64,000 nucleotides of DNA, taken from assembly GCA_017646885.1 (NCBI GenBank), contig JAGCLR010000363.1, positions 90,510-154,509 on the forward strand, in the 5' to 3' direction. A program made the translations under genes and the position numbers. Below the pieces are notes generated by a model. That model had not been told where the DNA came from and did no database searches. It saw only the letters and a program-made list of their open reading frames with translations. Shown piece after piece: positions 51,224-58,786 of the stretch (its first letter is position 1; every line of letters starts with the position of its first letter). This stretch comes from Methanobrevibacter sp. (GTDB lineage: Archaea > Methanobacteriota > Methanobacteria > Methanobacteriales > Methanobacteriaceae).

Positions 51224-51242
51224 AAATAAAGGAGTGATAAAT

Positions 51243-51875
51243 ATGCCAGGAAGTCTAACTCCGATATGGGAAGATACGAATTGGGGATCGTATGACAATT
51301 ATTTAGAGGAATATCCAGTTCCGATATCAGCGCAAGTGATAAGTGTTTTTGATCCATCAAAAGTTTACAGTGTTTGGGCAGCAGATACACAATTAAGTGG
51401 TTATGTATCTCCAAAAAGTGCTCCAAATCTTTATAGATTAGGTGCATTTGCTAATCTACCGGATTTAAGAACACTAACTCTTCCATTATCAGTTAAAAAA
51501 CTAGGAAGATATAGCTGTTATAATAGTGGTGTAAGGTCAGTTTCAATGTCACCAACAGTAATATATTATTCAACAACTTTCCCCTCTACTTGTCAAATAC
51601 ACTTTTATACATTAGCTGGATATACTGTTACACCACCAACAAAAAGAACTTATCAAGTAGGTGAAACATTTGACCCAACTGGAATGGTAGTAACTTGCAC
51701 AGTATCAGATGGAATTCATGTTACAAATATTGTTACAGAACAAAGAAATACACTAGCCGGAGAACTAGGTGGATATATAGTAAATGTAGATCTATCAACA
51801 GTTGGTGAAACAACAGCAGATGTATATTGTGGAGATAGGTTAATTAGTCAAATAGCTATCACAGTAACATCATAA
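51243..51875 (+). CDS. Tail-associated protein with leucine-rich repeat and Ig-like domain
   Basis: 210 residues from ATG 51243 behind AAAGGAGTGATAAAT. The first half contains BspA-type text (FANLPDLRTLTLPLSVKKLG), related in style to the giant tail protein. The C-terminal 80 residues, from PTKRTYQVGETFDPTGMVV to DLSTVGETTADVY, match the bacterial Ig-like group 3 fold often displayed on phage surfaces, where it is thought to bind carbohydrates weakly. Last gene of the operon. Confidence 0.6.
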   Translation: MPGSLTPIWEDTNWGSYDNYLEEYPVPISAQVISVFDPSKVYSVWAADTQLSGYVSPKSAPNLYRLGAFANLPDLRTLTLPLSVKKLGRYSCYNSGVRSVSMSPTVIYYSTTFPSTCQIHFYTLAGYTVTPPTKRTYQVGETFDPTGMVVTCTVSDGIHVTNIVTEQRNTLAGELGGYIVNVDLSTVGETTADVYCGDRLISQIAITVTS

Positions 51876-51887
51876 GTGAATAGTAAC

Positions 51888-51918
51888 AAAAACACAGATC
51901 ATTCGGTCTGTGTTTTTT
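51888..51918 (+). terminator. Rho-independent terminator
   Basis: AAAAACACAGA (51888-51898) / TCTGTGTTTTT (51907-51917) with T run. Precedes the promoter at 51944. Confidence 0.9.
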
Positions 51919-51943
51919 GTTGAGCTTTTTATCGAATAACCTC

Positions 51944-51972
51944 TTGACAAAATAAAAAATATGTGTTATACT
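51944..51972 (+). promoter_or_regulatory. Promoter for small-gene unit
   Basis: TTGACA at 51944-51949, 17-bp spacer, TATACT at 51967-51972 with TGTGT extension. Confidence 0.9.
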
Positions 51973-52004
51973 ATATATAACAACAAAGAAAGGAATTTAT
52001 AGAT

Positions 52005-52208
52005 ATGAAAAAGAAATTTTGGTCAACAATTTACAACATTTTCAGTTCACTTGTAATTTACAATTTTGTTCTGCTATGTTTTTTAGGATATCTACTTTCA
52101 AAGAATATGATACTATCGTTTGTTCTAATGATCGCAACTGTTTTATGGTTTTATAGCCTTTTAATTGAGCTGCTTCATTTGTTTGGTTTTTTACATGATA
52201 AGGAGTAA
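52005..52208 (+). CDS. Small membrane protein
   Basis: 67 residues from ATG behind AAAGGAATTTATAGAT. Two membrane segments: YNFVLLCFLGYLLS and ILSFVLMIATVLWFYSLLIELL, with a basic N terminus. No motif recognised. It heads a new transcription unit that includes the DUF262-like gene. Confidence 0.6.
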   Translation: MKKKFWSTIYNIFSSLVIYNFVLLCFLGYLLSKNMILSFVLMIATVLWFYSLLIELLHLFGFLHDKE

Positions 52209-52213
52209 TTATA

Positions 52214-52732
52214 ATGGCAAGTTTTAAGGATATTCCTCAGTTCACTTATGGATCTTATGAGGTGGATATTCATATTCGTCACCTTGAAAAAATGTTAAAG
52301 TCCTACGAAGAAGATTATAATCTTGAACTTAATCCTGATTTTCAGAGAGGTAATGTTTGGACGGAGGATCAGCAGATTAAGTTTGTTGAATTCTTCCTTC
52401 GCGGTGGAAAGTCTGCAAGAATTATTTATTTCAACATTGGGGAGTGGTCTTTCAAAAAGGACACAGACATTCCTCAAATGGTTTGCGTAGATGGACTTCA
52501 GAGACTTACTGCTATTCTTAGATTTCTTCACGGTGAAATTCCTGTTTTCGGACATTGCATTAGTGAATATGAGGATAACATTCCACTTGATCACACCCTT
52601 AAATTTAATATCAATAATCTCGCATATAAAAAGGATGTTTTGAAGTGGTATGTAGAGATGAACTCTGGTGGAACTGTTCACAGCAATGAAGAGATTGATA
52701 GAGTTAAGAAAATGATTGACGAGGCAGAATAA
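52214..52732 (+). CDS. DUF262-family protein (GmrS-like N-terminal domain)
   Basis: 172 residues from ATG behind AAGGAGTAATTATA. LNPDFQRGNVWTEDQQIKFVEFFLRGG and VCVDGLQRLTAILRFLHG match the DUF262 fold, with the DGxQR nucleotide-binding motif as DGLQR. DUF262 forms the NTP-sensing half of type IV restriction GmrSD and other defence proteins; here it stands alone without a GmrD nuclease domain. It might inhibit or mimic a host defence protein, or bind nucleotides. Codons suggest good expression. Confidence 0.65.
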   Translation: MASFKDIPQFTYGSYEVDIHIRHLEKMLKSYEEDYNLELNPDFQRGNVWTEDQQIKFVEFFLRGGKSARIIYFNIGEWSFKKDTDIPQMVCVDGLQRLTAILRFLHGEIPVFGHCISEYEDNIPLDHTLKFNINNLAYKKDVLKWYVEMNSGGTVHSNEEIDRVKKMIDEAE

Positions 52733-53037
52733 TTACGAAAAGAGTAATAGGAATTTTACAAAGAGAATTAAAAAGTCTTGAGGAACGAGTAGAGTATTTC
52801 AAAAAACAAATTGAGTATAACGAGAAAGAACTTAACTTCTTTGAAGGAAAAGATTTTCGTGATTACATAGAAAGAACTTACAATGAATTCGATAAGCAAC
52901 ATATGTATAATGCAAACAGCGAGAAGGTTTATTGCTTGAGATATGGTCTGGAAAAATATAAAGATAATCTTAGATCATGTTATGAAGTAATAGAGGAATT
53001 AAACACCGCAATTAAAATTCTTGAAGGAAAAAAGTGA
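52732..53037 (+). CDS. Hypothetical coiled-coil protein with apparent ATT start
   Basis: 101 residues if ATT at 52732 is the start. The frame is open from there to TGA 53035-53037, translates as I/M-TKRVIGILQRELKSLEERV and continues as a convincing charged helical protein, and fills a gap of 300 bases between two co-oriented genes. The ATT overlaps the previous stop as TAATT, exactly where TAATG junctions occur, with a GAGG box upstream. Its first internal ATG comes only near codon 57. Function unknown. Confidence 0.6.
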   Translation: MTKRVIGILQRELKSLEERVEYFKKQIEYNEKELNFFEGKDFRDYIERTYNEFDKQHMYNANSEKVYCLRYGLEKYKDNLRSCYEVIEELNTAIKILEGKK

Positions 53038-53483
53038 TTAAAATGTCAATATTTTTATCATGGATGGAAGGATATCCAATTTTAGACAATAAGACAAGAT
53101 ATTTGTTAGAACAATATGAATCATGGTGTTCTTCATGTGGAAAATCAGGAAATTGTGAAAACTATCATTGTCAGGAATTAAAAGAACAAATTAAGATCAA
53201 ATTCTACAGAAAAACCGATAAAAGAAAAATGCTTCTTGTAAGAAATAAAATTTTTGATATAGTAACCGTAAGGCATATATTCCATGTAGTAGATGATGCC
53301 GATCAAAGATTAGAAGATGTAAAGAAAGAATATTATCAAGACTATGCAGAACTTCCAGGTGATGAATTTTTATTCTTCATAGGATATCAATCAGTAATTG
53401 ATTTTCTAAATAAGGATAAAACAGCATCAGAGTTGCAAGAAAATGAAAGGATTAAGTTTAATGAAAAATCTAAAAAGAATTGA
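53034..53483 (+). CDS. Hypothetical protein
   Basis: 149 residues from GTG 53034 (GTGA overlap, GAAGGA about 6 nt upstream). N-terminal half contains a CSSCGKSGNCENYHC cluster suggesting a zinc-binding knuckle; the remainder is helical and charged. No function recognised. Overlaps the next gene by about 20 bases. Confidence 0.55.
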   Translation: MIKMSIFLSWMEGYPILDNKTRYLLEQYESWCSSCGKSGNCENYHCQELKEQIKIKFYRKTDKRKMLLVRNKIFDIVTVRHIFHVVDDADQRLEDVKKEYYQDYAELPGDEFLFFIGYQSVIDFLNKDKTASELQENERIKFNEKSKKN

Positions 53484-53688
53484 ACAAATATTCTATATAT
53501 CAGTAGAATTATTTCTAGGAGTTTATTGCACAATATCTTCTCTAAAAACAGATAAATTCTCACAGTCAATGCTATTCACAATAATTGCAATAGCATTGTA
53601 TATGATTTCGTTTCGATCAGTTGTAAAGTTGATTTTGAAGATTATTGCTGACGACTATTTTTATGAGGATAAAGAAAAGCGTTGTTAA
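53461..53688 (+). CDS. Small membrane protein
   Basis: 75 residues from ATG 53461, 9 nt behind AAAGGA; an ATG at 53443 precedes the box. Two hydrophobic segments (IFYISVELFLGVYCTIS and MLFTIIAIALYMISF) with a charged C terminus. No motif recognised. Ends a transcription unit at the terminator 53697. Confidence 0.55.
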   Translation: MKNLKRIEQIFYISVELFLGVYCTISSLKTDKFSQSMLFTIIAIALYMISFRSVVKLILKIIADDYFYEDKEKRC

Positions 53689-53696
53689 AAATATAC

Positions 53697-53729
53697 AAAA
53701 ACCTCACATAAAGTTTGTGAGGTTTTTCT
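53697..53729 (+). terminator. Rho-independent terminator
   Basis: AAAAACCTCAC (53697-53707) / GTGAGGTTTTT (53717-53727) with T run. Precedes the promoter at 53751. Confidence 0.9.
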
Positions 53730-53750
53730 TTTCTATTTTTGAAAATGCTC

Positions 53751-53779
53751 TTGACTTTTTTCTTAAAATGTGTTATACT
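53751..53779 (+). promoter_or_regulatory. Promoter for small-gene unit
   Basis: TTGACT at 53751-53756, 17-bp spacer, TATACT at 53774-53779 with TGTGT extension. Confidence 0.9.
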
Positions 53780-53819
53780 ATATATAGTAAATGATACACA
53801 CAACCGAAAGGAGTTAAAC

Positions 53820-54014
53820 ATGGATTTCACAAAGTTAATGATAATAACAGGAATGACAATGAAAGATTTGCATGAAATCCCGAAAAAAGCTCTTTACAAT
53901 ATAATCAAGGTGATGGAAGATAGACTTTATGGTTCTTGGCTTCCGGAAGCACAGAGAACTGATATTGAATATCAAATTAACTGCTATAATGAGCTGATGC
54001 TTACGGCGAAATGA
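53820..54014 (+). CDS. Hypothetical small protein
   Basis: 64 residues from ATG 53820 with AAAGGAG; the frame upstream crosses the promoter and is not coding. Helical, with KKALYNIIKVMEDRLYGSW. First gene of a run of nine or ten small genes. Confidence 0.6.
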   Translation: MDFTKLMIITGMTMKDLHEIPKKALYNIIKVMEDRLYGSWLPEAQRTDIEYQINCYNELMLTAK

Positions 54015-54023
54015 GGTGTAATT

Positions 54024-54242
54024 ATGAAGGCTTATACTGTTCATTACAGATTAGATGGAATAGGATCTGAAGAATTATCAATTTCTTTTCTCGCAAAGAA
54101 TAAAGTAGATGCATATGATAAAGCCGTTTATGAACTTATTCCTCAAATGCATAAACATCCACCTTATCATGCATATGTTTATTCTGTTACATACCAGAAC
54201 GGGAATGAAAGAATATTTAATGATGCAGGATGCCCTGAATAA
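54024..54242 (+). CDS. Hypothetical small protein
   Basis: 72 residues from ATG behind GAGGTGTAATT. Compact alpha/beta with a KVDAYDKAVYELIPQM helix. No motif recognised. Confidence 0.6.
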   Translation: MKAYTVHYRLDGIGSEELSISFLAKNKVDAYDKAVYELIPQMHKHPPYHAYVYSVTYQNGNERIFNDAGCPE

Positions 54243-54322
54243 AAATCCTTATTTTAACTAACTAATTGTGTGAGACACAATTTACTGTAGAAAATCAAGA
54301 TTTTTGTGGAGGAGAAATTAAA

Positions 54323-54553
54323 ATGGAAGTTTATATTCTCACAAAATATGACACGGATATAGAAGAATATGTAATTGTAAAAGTCTTTGATGAATTGTGG
54401 AAAGCGACAGAATATGTTTATTGCTTTTCTGCATTACATTATGGACAAGATGGTGTTAGCTATACAGAAACACCGGGATATTGTTCCTACACTGTTCAGA
54501 CAAAGAACGGTGAAGATGTAAACTTCATTTGTTCTTTGTGGGAAGTTGAATAA
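54323..54553 (+). CDS. Hypothetical small protein
   Basis: 76 residues from ATG 54323 with GGAGGAG; the longer frame lacks a site. Aromatic, acidic protein resembling in layout the two genes on each side (MxVYILTKYD then KATEYVYCF), perhaps part of a family of duplicated small proteins in this unit. Confidence 0.6.
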   Translation: MEVYILTKYDTDIEEYVIVKVFDELWKATEYVYCFSALHYGQDGVSYTETPGYCSYTVQTKNGEDVNFICSLWEVE

Positions 54554-54566
54554 TACGAGGATTATT

Positions 54567-54794
54567 ATGATGACTAGATATGTTTATTATTTTTCGTTTG
54601 ATCATAAAAGAATAGGAAATCTGTTTTCAAAAGAACAAGATGCAAGGGAATATGCAGCGAAATGGTTGTTTTATAATTATAAATACCGAACAGAAGCTAA
54701 TGTTTGGATTCCTGATATAGTATCAGGCAAAGTTTCAGAATTTGATTTTGCATCTGGCGGTCATGTTCACATAGGAAGCTTGGAAGTTGAATAA
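54567..54794 (+). CDS. Hypothetical small protein
   Basis: 75 residues from ATG 54567 (ATG 54570 also possible) behind GAGG. MMTRYVYYFSFDHKRIGNLF start and an EQDAREYAAKWLF helix. Its N-terminal layout resembles the preceding gene. No motif recognised. Confidence 0.55.
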   Translation: MMTRYVYYFSFDHKRIGNLFSKEQDAREYAAKWLFYNYKYRTEANVWIPDIVSGKVSEFDFASGGHVHIGSLEVE

Positions 54795-54808
54795 AAGGAG
54801 AACAAAAT

Positions 54809-54988
54809 ATGAAAATAATAAAAATCAAACAACCAGTAATTACAATCCCAGTCAGTGTAACGGTAAGGGAAGTTGATCCAGCACTTCCGGAATATAAAGA
54901 TCTGTTTCCAGGAATGCCAGAACCTTTCAAGGATGTCGTAATCAAGGAAGGCATACCCTTTGAAAATATTGATTTAACTGCAATGTGA
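54809..54988 (+). CDS. Hypothetical small protein (59 residues)
   Basis: From ATG 54809 behind AAAAGGAGAACAAAAT, open to TGA 54986-54988. Begins MKIIKIKQPVITIPVSV and is proline-rich, with an acidic C-terminal part. The strong ribosome binding site and tight spacing with neighbours support a real gene despite its length. Confidence 0.65.
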   Translation: MKIIKIKQPVITIPVSVTVREVDPALPEYKDLFPGMPEPFKDVVIKEGIPFENIDLTAM

Positions 54989-54997
54989 GGTAAAGTT

Positions 54998-55165
54998 ATG
55001 AATAAAGATGATGTTGAAATGTTGAAATCATTATGTGAGATAAAATCACAGCTGGATGAGATTCCATGTATAAGTGACATGGAAGCTAAATCTAGATTGT
55101 CTTATCTACAGAAGATCAACGAAATAATCAATGAACTCGAATCCGATGAAAGGAATAAAAGATGA
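54998..55165 (+). CDS. Hypothetical small protein (55 residues)
   Basis: From ATG 54998 behind TGAGGTAAAGTT, ends TGA 55163-55165 and overlaps the next ATG (ATGA). Helical and charged throughout (SLCEIKSQLDEIP, QKINEIINELESDE). Support comes from ribosome binding site and perfect operon overlap. Confidence 0.6.
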   Translation: MNKDDVEMLKSLCEIKSQLDEIPCISDMEAKSRLSYLQKINEIINELESDERNKR

Positions 55166-55596
55166 ATATTTATAGACTTACAATTTGTAAAATAGTGGAA
55201 TATCAATATAAAGACCAATGGGAAGAGTGGTTCCTGACAGAAGAAGATATGAAAAAATATAAGTGTGAGTATGAAAATAATCACAGAAGAGAAAATGGCA
55301 AATATATCCCGAATATTACAAATATTTCATATTATGAAGATACAATGACATTAGAAGATGCAAGGGAATTAGGTACATTATCAGTAGATGATTTCGAGAG
55401 ATTGTTTAACGTGGATGTAACAAATTTATTAAAAGAAGAAACTGATTGGTATCTCGATGAACATGGTGAAATCAGATGTTCTTATTGTGATGAAAAATCT
55501 TATGTTCAAGATAAACGCCCTAAAAGAGAGTGTTATTGTTCTATTTGCGGGCATAAAATGTCAGATAATATCTTAGATGGGAAGGATAATTTATGA
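55162..55596 (+). CDS. Hypothetical protein with zinc ribbon
   Basis: 144 residues from ATG 55162 (ATGA overlap; AAAGGAATAAAAG box). N-terminal part mixed alpha/beta and acidic; the C-terminal CSYCDEKSYV...CYCSICGHKM gives two CxxC pairs of a zinc ribbon. Possibly nucleic-acid-binding. Overlaps the next gene by 4 bases. Confidence 0.6.
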   Translation: MNIYRLTICKIVEYQYKDQWEEWFLTEEDMKKYKCEYENNHRRENGKYIPNITNISYYEDTMTLEDARELGTLSVDDFERLFNVDVTNLLKEETDWYLDEHGEIRCSYCDEKSYVQDKRPKRECYCSICGHKMSDNILDGKDNL

Positions 55597-55835
55597 CTAT
55601 ATATGTAGTAAGAAAACATTATCGTCTAATTCTTCAAAATGGAACTGATGTTGAATTAAACGATATATGTAATATTTGTGAGGATTTAGAGACAGCAAAA
55701 AGCACATTTGAATATCAAAAACCAGTCATTCATAATGAGTTTGTAGTAACTCAGGCAAAATCAATTACACTGGTTTTAGAATATTATGATACAAAAACCG
55801 GAGAAATTCACATAGTTAAAGAGTATCTTATTTAA
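55593..55835 (+). CDS. Hypothetical small protein
   Basis: 80 residues from ATG 55593 (ATGA overlap). Beta-rich with a MTIYVVRKHYRLIL start similar in style to neighbouring small proteins. No motif recognised. Confidence 0.55.
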   Translation: MTIYVVRKHYRLILQNGTDVELNDICNICEDLETAKSTFEYQKPVIHNEFVVTQAKSITLVLEYYDTKTGEIHIVKEYLI

Positions 55836-55853
55836 ATAAAAAGGAGTAATGTT

Positions 55854-56414
55854 ATGGTAGAAAAAGTAATTAAGTACATTCTTACAGATGGTGAAAACTA
55901 CGTTGTAAATTCTAATGGAAATATTCTAGCAAAAACAAAACCAGATGCTTTTATATGGAATACTAAAGAAGCCGCTGAGAATGCAAGAGAATATTCTACA
56001 AATAAAAAAGTAAAGGCAAATTTTTATGTAGAAGAACTAGAAACCTATATATCAGATGTTCCTGGTTATATTGAAATGGAAATGAAAACTGTTCTTGAAT
56101 TTTATGATATTGTAAAAGATTGTGCAGAATCATTTGATTCAATGGTAGAACAGTTGTCTAAAATAGATAAAGAACTTTCAGACATAGATCATTTTATTGA
56201 GTTTACGGAATTGAACGATAGAGATGGATATAAGATTTATAAAAGGCAACATGAACTCAGAAAGATAAGAAGAGAGTTAAAGTACAATATCAAAGTCGCT
56301 AGTGACATTAACTCACAACAAATTGATCCTGATGTTTTACTAAAACTTACAAATTACTTTAAGACAAGAAGATATATTCCAAAAGTTACAGATTTCAGCG
56401 ATATTCTAAAATAA
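55854..56414 (+). CDS. Hypothetical protein, largely helical
   Basis: 186 residues from ATG behind AAAAAGGAGTAATGTT. A beta-rich N-terminal 60 residues and a long helical part with heptads (SFDSMVEQLSKIDKELSDI). No motif recognised. Last gene of the unit before the terminator at 56424. Confidence 0.6.
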   Translation: MVEKVIKYILTDGENYVVNSNGNILAKTKPDAFIWNTKEAAENAREYSTNKKVKANFYVEELETYISDVPGYIEMEMKTVLEFYDIVKDCAESFDSMVEQLSKIDKELSDIDHFIEFTELNDRDGYKIYKRQHELRKIRRELKYNIKVASDINSQQIDPDVLLKLTNYFKTRRYIPKVTDFSDILK

Positions 56415-56423
56415 TTTAGCAAT

Positions 56424-56480
56424 AAAATAACAACATTTAGTAGTCACATATTTGTGAAATTACTAGATGTTGTTATTTTT
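56424..56480 (+). terminator. Long hairpin terminator
   Basis: AAAATAACAACAT (56424-56436) / ATGTTGTTATTTT (56467-56479) with an inner TAGTA/TACTA and TCAC/GTGA, T run after. No promoter of the common family was found between it and nrdD, although 180 bases separate them. Confidence 0.85.
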
Positions 56481-56660
56481 AGTATTTCAGACATAAAAAA
56501 TTTCATACCATTTCACATAACACTTTGTAGAAAAAGTAGAACTTAAAAACTGTTCTTGTTTTATCCTAAAAATTAAAAATAAACTCTTTCCAAAAACACT
56601 TTACTAAAACCAAATAGAGTTTGGGTGGAGGATAATTATCTATTTTTAGGAGATGATCTT
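56481..56660. other. Non-coding stretch before nrdD
   Basis: 180 bases with no coding region and no recognisable TTGACA/TATACT pair; A-rich leader and a GGAGATGATCTT ribosome binding site for nrdD at its end. An unrecognised late or sigma-specific promoter may lie here. Confidence 0.4.
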
Positions 56661-58676
56661 ATGTATCAAGTAAAAAAGCGCAATGGGGAATTAGAACTAT
56701 TTGAACTATCAAAAGTAAAATCAGCAATAAAAAGAACATTTGAATCTTGTAATAGAAATTATCAAGATAGTATAATAGAAACAATAGCAATGAGATCAAT
56801 AGCAAATGCAGAAACAAAAATAAAAGAATCTGTTTTATCAGTTGAAGATATTCAAGACAGTGTTGAAAATATCTTAATGGGTTATGGATATGAGGATGTA
56901 GCTAAAGCATATATTCTATATAGGAAACAACATGAAAAGGCGAGAAATGCTAGAGAAACCTTGTTGGATTATAAAAAAACAGTTGAAAAGTATACGAATA
57001 ACACAGATTGGCGAGTAAAGGAAAATTCAACTGTTACTTATTCTTTAGGGGGTCTTATCCTAGGTAACTCAGGGGCAGTTATTGCAAATTATTGGCTATC
57101 CGAGATATATGACGATGAGATTTCAAATGCGCATAGAAATTGTGATATTCACATTCATGATTTATCCATGCTTTCTGGGTACTGTGCAGGGTGGTCTTTA
57201 AAGCAACTTATTAAAGATGGATTAGGCGGTGTTCAAGGTAAGATAACATCTAATCCAGCAAAACATCTTTTTACCCTATGTAATCAAATGGTGAACTTCC
57301 TCGGATGTTTTACAGACGACACTAGAATTGTACTTTCCGATGGTACAAAACCAACTATAAAGGAAATGTTAGAATCCGGTAAACAAGAGTGGATGGTTAA
57401 ATCATATGATCCAAAAACAAATAAAATCATAGATTCAAAGATGGATAACTTACATAAGACAAGAACAGTGGATGAATATATGGAATTAGAATTTGACGAT
57501 GGTGATATTGTGAAATGCACACCAGACCATAAGTTTTATACATATAATCGTGGTTGGGTTGAAGCGAAAGATTTAACAGAAGAAGATGATGTTGCAAATA
57601 TTAAAACAAGAAAATATATAGTATACAAGGTAACAAATGAAGATACAGGTGAATTTTATATTGGATCTCATATAACATTTAACAAGAATGACAGTTATAT
57701 TGGATCCGGAAGATATATTCAGGATAATAAAGAAACGACAACTTTCAAAAAAGAAATATTGGAAGAAGTATTTAATAGAGAAGAGTTAAGAAAAAGAGAG
57801 TTTTATTATATTAACCATTATAAGAATGATCCTTTGTGTAAAAATAAAGTACACAGTATAAACCGCGGATTTGATAATATAAACGAAAACAATAGTATTT
57901 TTGAAGATGACACCCTATTAGGATTTTGTGTTTATAAGGATAATAAAGCTCGTTATGTAACAGACATAAATTCATTAGTCGCATTACAAGAAAATGGATT
58001 TCTTATTTGTGGTCCATCTGAAATCTATAACGATGGAGTAATAGATTACCATGTGTCTGAGATAATGGATACTTCTGGTCTGCATAAAGGCATGAGGGAA
58101 ATATCCTTGTATAAATGTAGTATGTTAGGTAAAAAACATACAGAAGAAACAAGAAAAAAGATGAAAGAATCTCAGTCTACTAATGCTGTTGTTAGAGGAA
58201 TCCACATAAGTCAAGGAATAAATAAAGTAGGCGAAGATGGACTAACCTCTGCACAAAGAACTCAACGAAGGGTTGGTTCTGACGGATTAACACATCATCA
58301 AAGAATAATGAAAAAACAGCTAGAATCCGGAAATAACAATTTTATTAAAAATAATCCAAATTATATAATTTGTGAAAATGGAAAATCTTTACCACATAAT
58401 ACTAATATGAAACGAGTTCAAGAAGGAACCCATAATTTTTTAGTTACAACTAACATGGGTTGTCATAACAAAACACTCCCTAAACGAATAAAACAGATAT
58501 TAGAATATTTTGGTATGTGTATGTCATGGGATGTATCCGTGAAAACCTTTGAAAGTTTCTGTGATACATACCCTGATTGGACAGGAAAATTTAATTATGA
58601 TGGTTTTTTGTATACTGTTAGAAAAGCAATAGAAAGAAATAACCTTACTGTGACTATAACCGGGGGTGTTTTATAA
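56661..58676 (+). CDS. nrdD: NrdD N-terminal part fused to N-half of a split intein with GIY-YIG endonuclease
   Basis: 671 residues from ATG 56661 with GGAGATGATCTT. Residues 1-215 are the N-terminal part of anaerobic ribonucleoside-triphosphate reductase: an ATP-cone-like domain (KRNGELELFELSKVKSAIKRTF) then SLGGLILGNSGAVIANYWL and HRNCDIHIHDLSML. At C216 an intein N-half begins, containing block A and a TPDHKF block B, followed by a GIY-YIG endonuclease with YIVY (319-322) and YIG (333-335), and a NUMOD3-like region (LGKKHTEETRKKMKES, about 488-505). The gene stops at 58674-58676; the rest of intein and NrdD are in the next gene, overlapping by one base. Class III reductase makes dNTPs anaerobically. 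Confidence 0.88.
   Translation: MYQVKKRNGELELFELSKVKSAIKRTFESCNRNYQDSIIETIAMRSIANAETKIKESVLSVEDIQDSVENILMGYGYEDVAKAYILYRKQHEKARNARETLLDYKKTVEKYTNNTDWRVKENSTVTYSLGGLILGNSGAVIANYWLSEIYDDEISNAHRNCDIHIHDLSMLSGYCAGWSLKQLIKDGLGGVQGKITSNPAKHLFTLCNQMVNFLGCFTDDTRIVLSDGTKPTIKEMLESGKQEWMVKSYDPKTNKIIDSKMDNLHKTRTVDEYMELEFDDGDIVKCTPDHKFYTYNRGWVEAKDLTEEDDVANIKTRKYIVYKVTNEDTGEFYIGSHITFNKNDSYIGSGRYIQDNKETTTFKKEILEEVFNREELRKREFYYINHYKNDPLCKNKVHSINRGFDNINENNSIFEDDTLLGFCVYKDNKARYVTDINSLVALQENGFLICGPSEIYNDGVIDYHVSEIMDTSGLHKGMREISLYKCSMLGKKHTEETRKKMKESQSTNAVVRGIHISQGINKVGEDGLTSAQRTQRRVGSDGLTHHQRIMKKQLESGNNNFIKNNPNYIICENGKSLPHNTNMKRVQEGTHNFLVTTNMGCHNKTLPKRIKQILEYFGMCMSWDVSVKTFESFCDTYPDWTGKFNYDGFLYTVRKAIERNNLTVTITGGVL
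57306..58673 (+). mobile_element. N-terminal half of split intein with GIY-YIG homing endonuclease
   Basis: 456 residues. Starts CFTDDTRIVLSDG, block B KCTPDHKF, then GIY-YIG endonuclease, NUMOD3-type and further DNA-binding repeats. The intein must splice in trans with the C-half at 58676-58786 to join NFLG to CLQNEW in NrdD. Whether the endonuclease is active is not known. Confidence 0.85.
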
Positions 58677-58786
58677 TGAAAGTAGTAAGAAAATCAATTA
58701 TAAAGGAAACAAAGGATGTTTATTGTGGAACCGTTCATAATGATTTTCATGGATTCTTTGTTAATGACGGTAAATTAGTTCATAAT
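58676..58786 (+). mobile_element. C-terminal half of split intein (37 residues)
   Basis: Encodes MKVVRKSIIKETKDVYCGTV... ending KLVHN directly before Cys. DVYCGTVHNDFHGFFVNDG carries block F and KLVHN-C block G. A 37-residue length is typical of naturally split intein C-halves. Confidence 0.88.

Noticed and set aside
58660..58690. NrdD split as a simple sequencing frameshift
   Set aside because: The second gene has its own ribosome binding site and ATG, and the break lies exactly between the endonuclease region and the intein C-half, as expected for a natural split. A frameshift cannot be excluded completely without reads.
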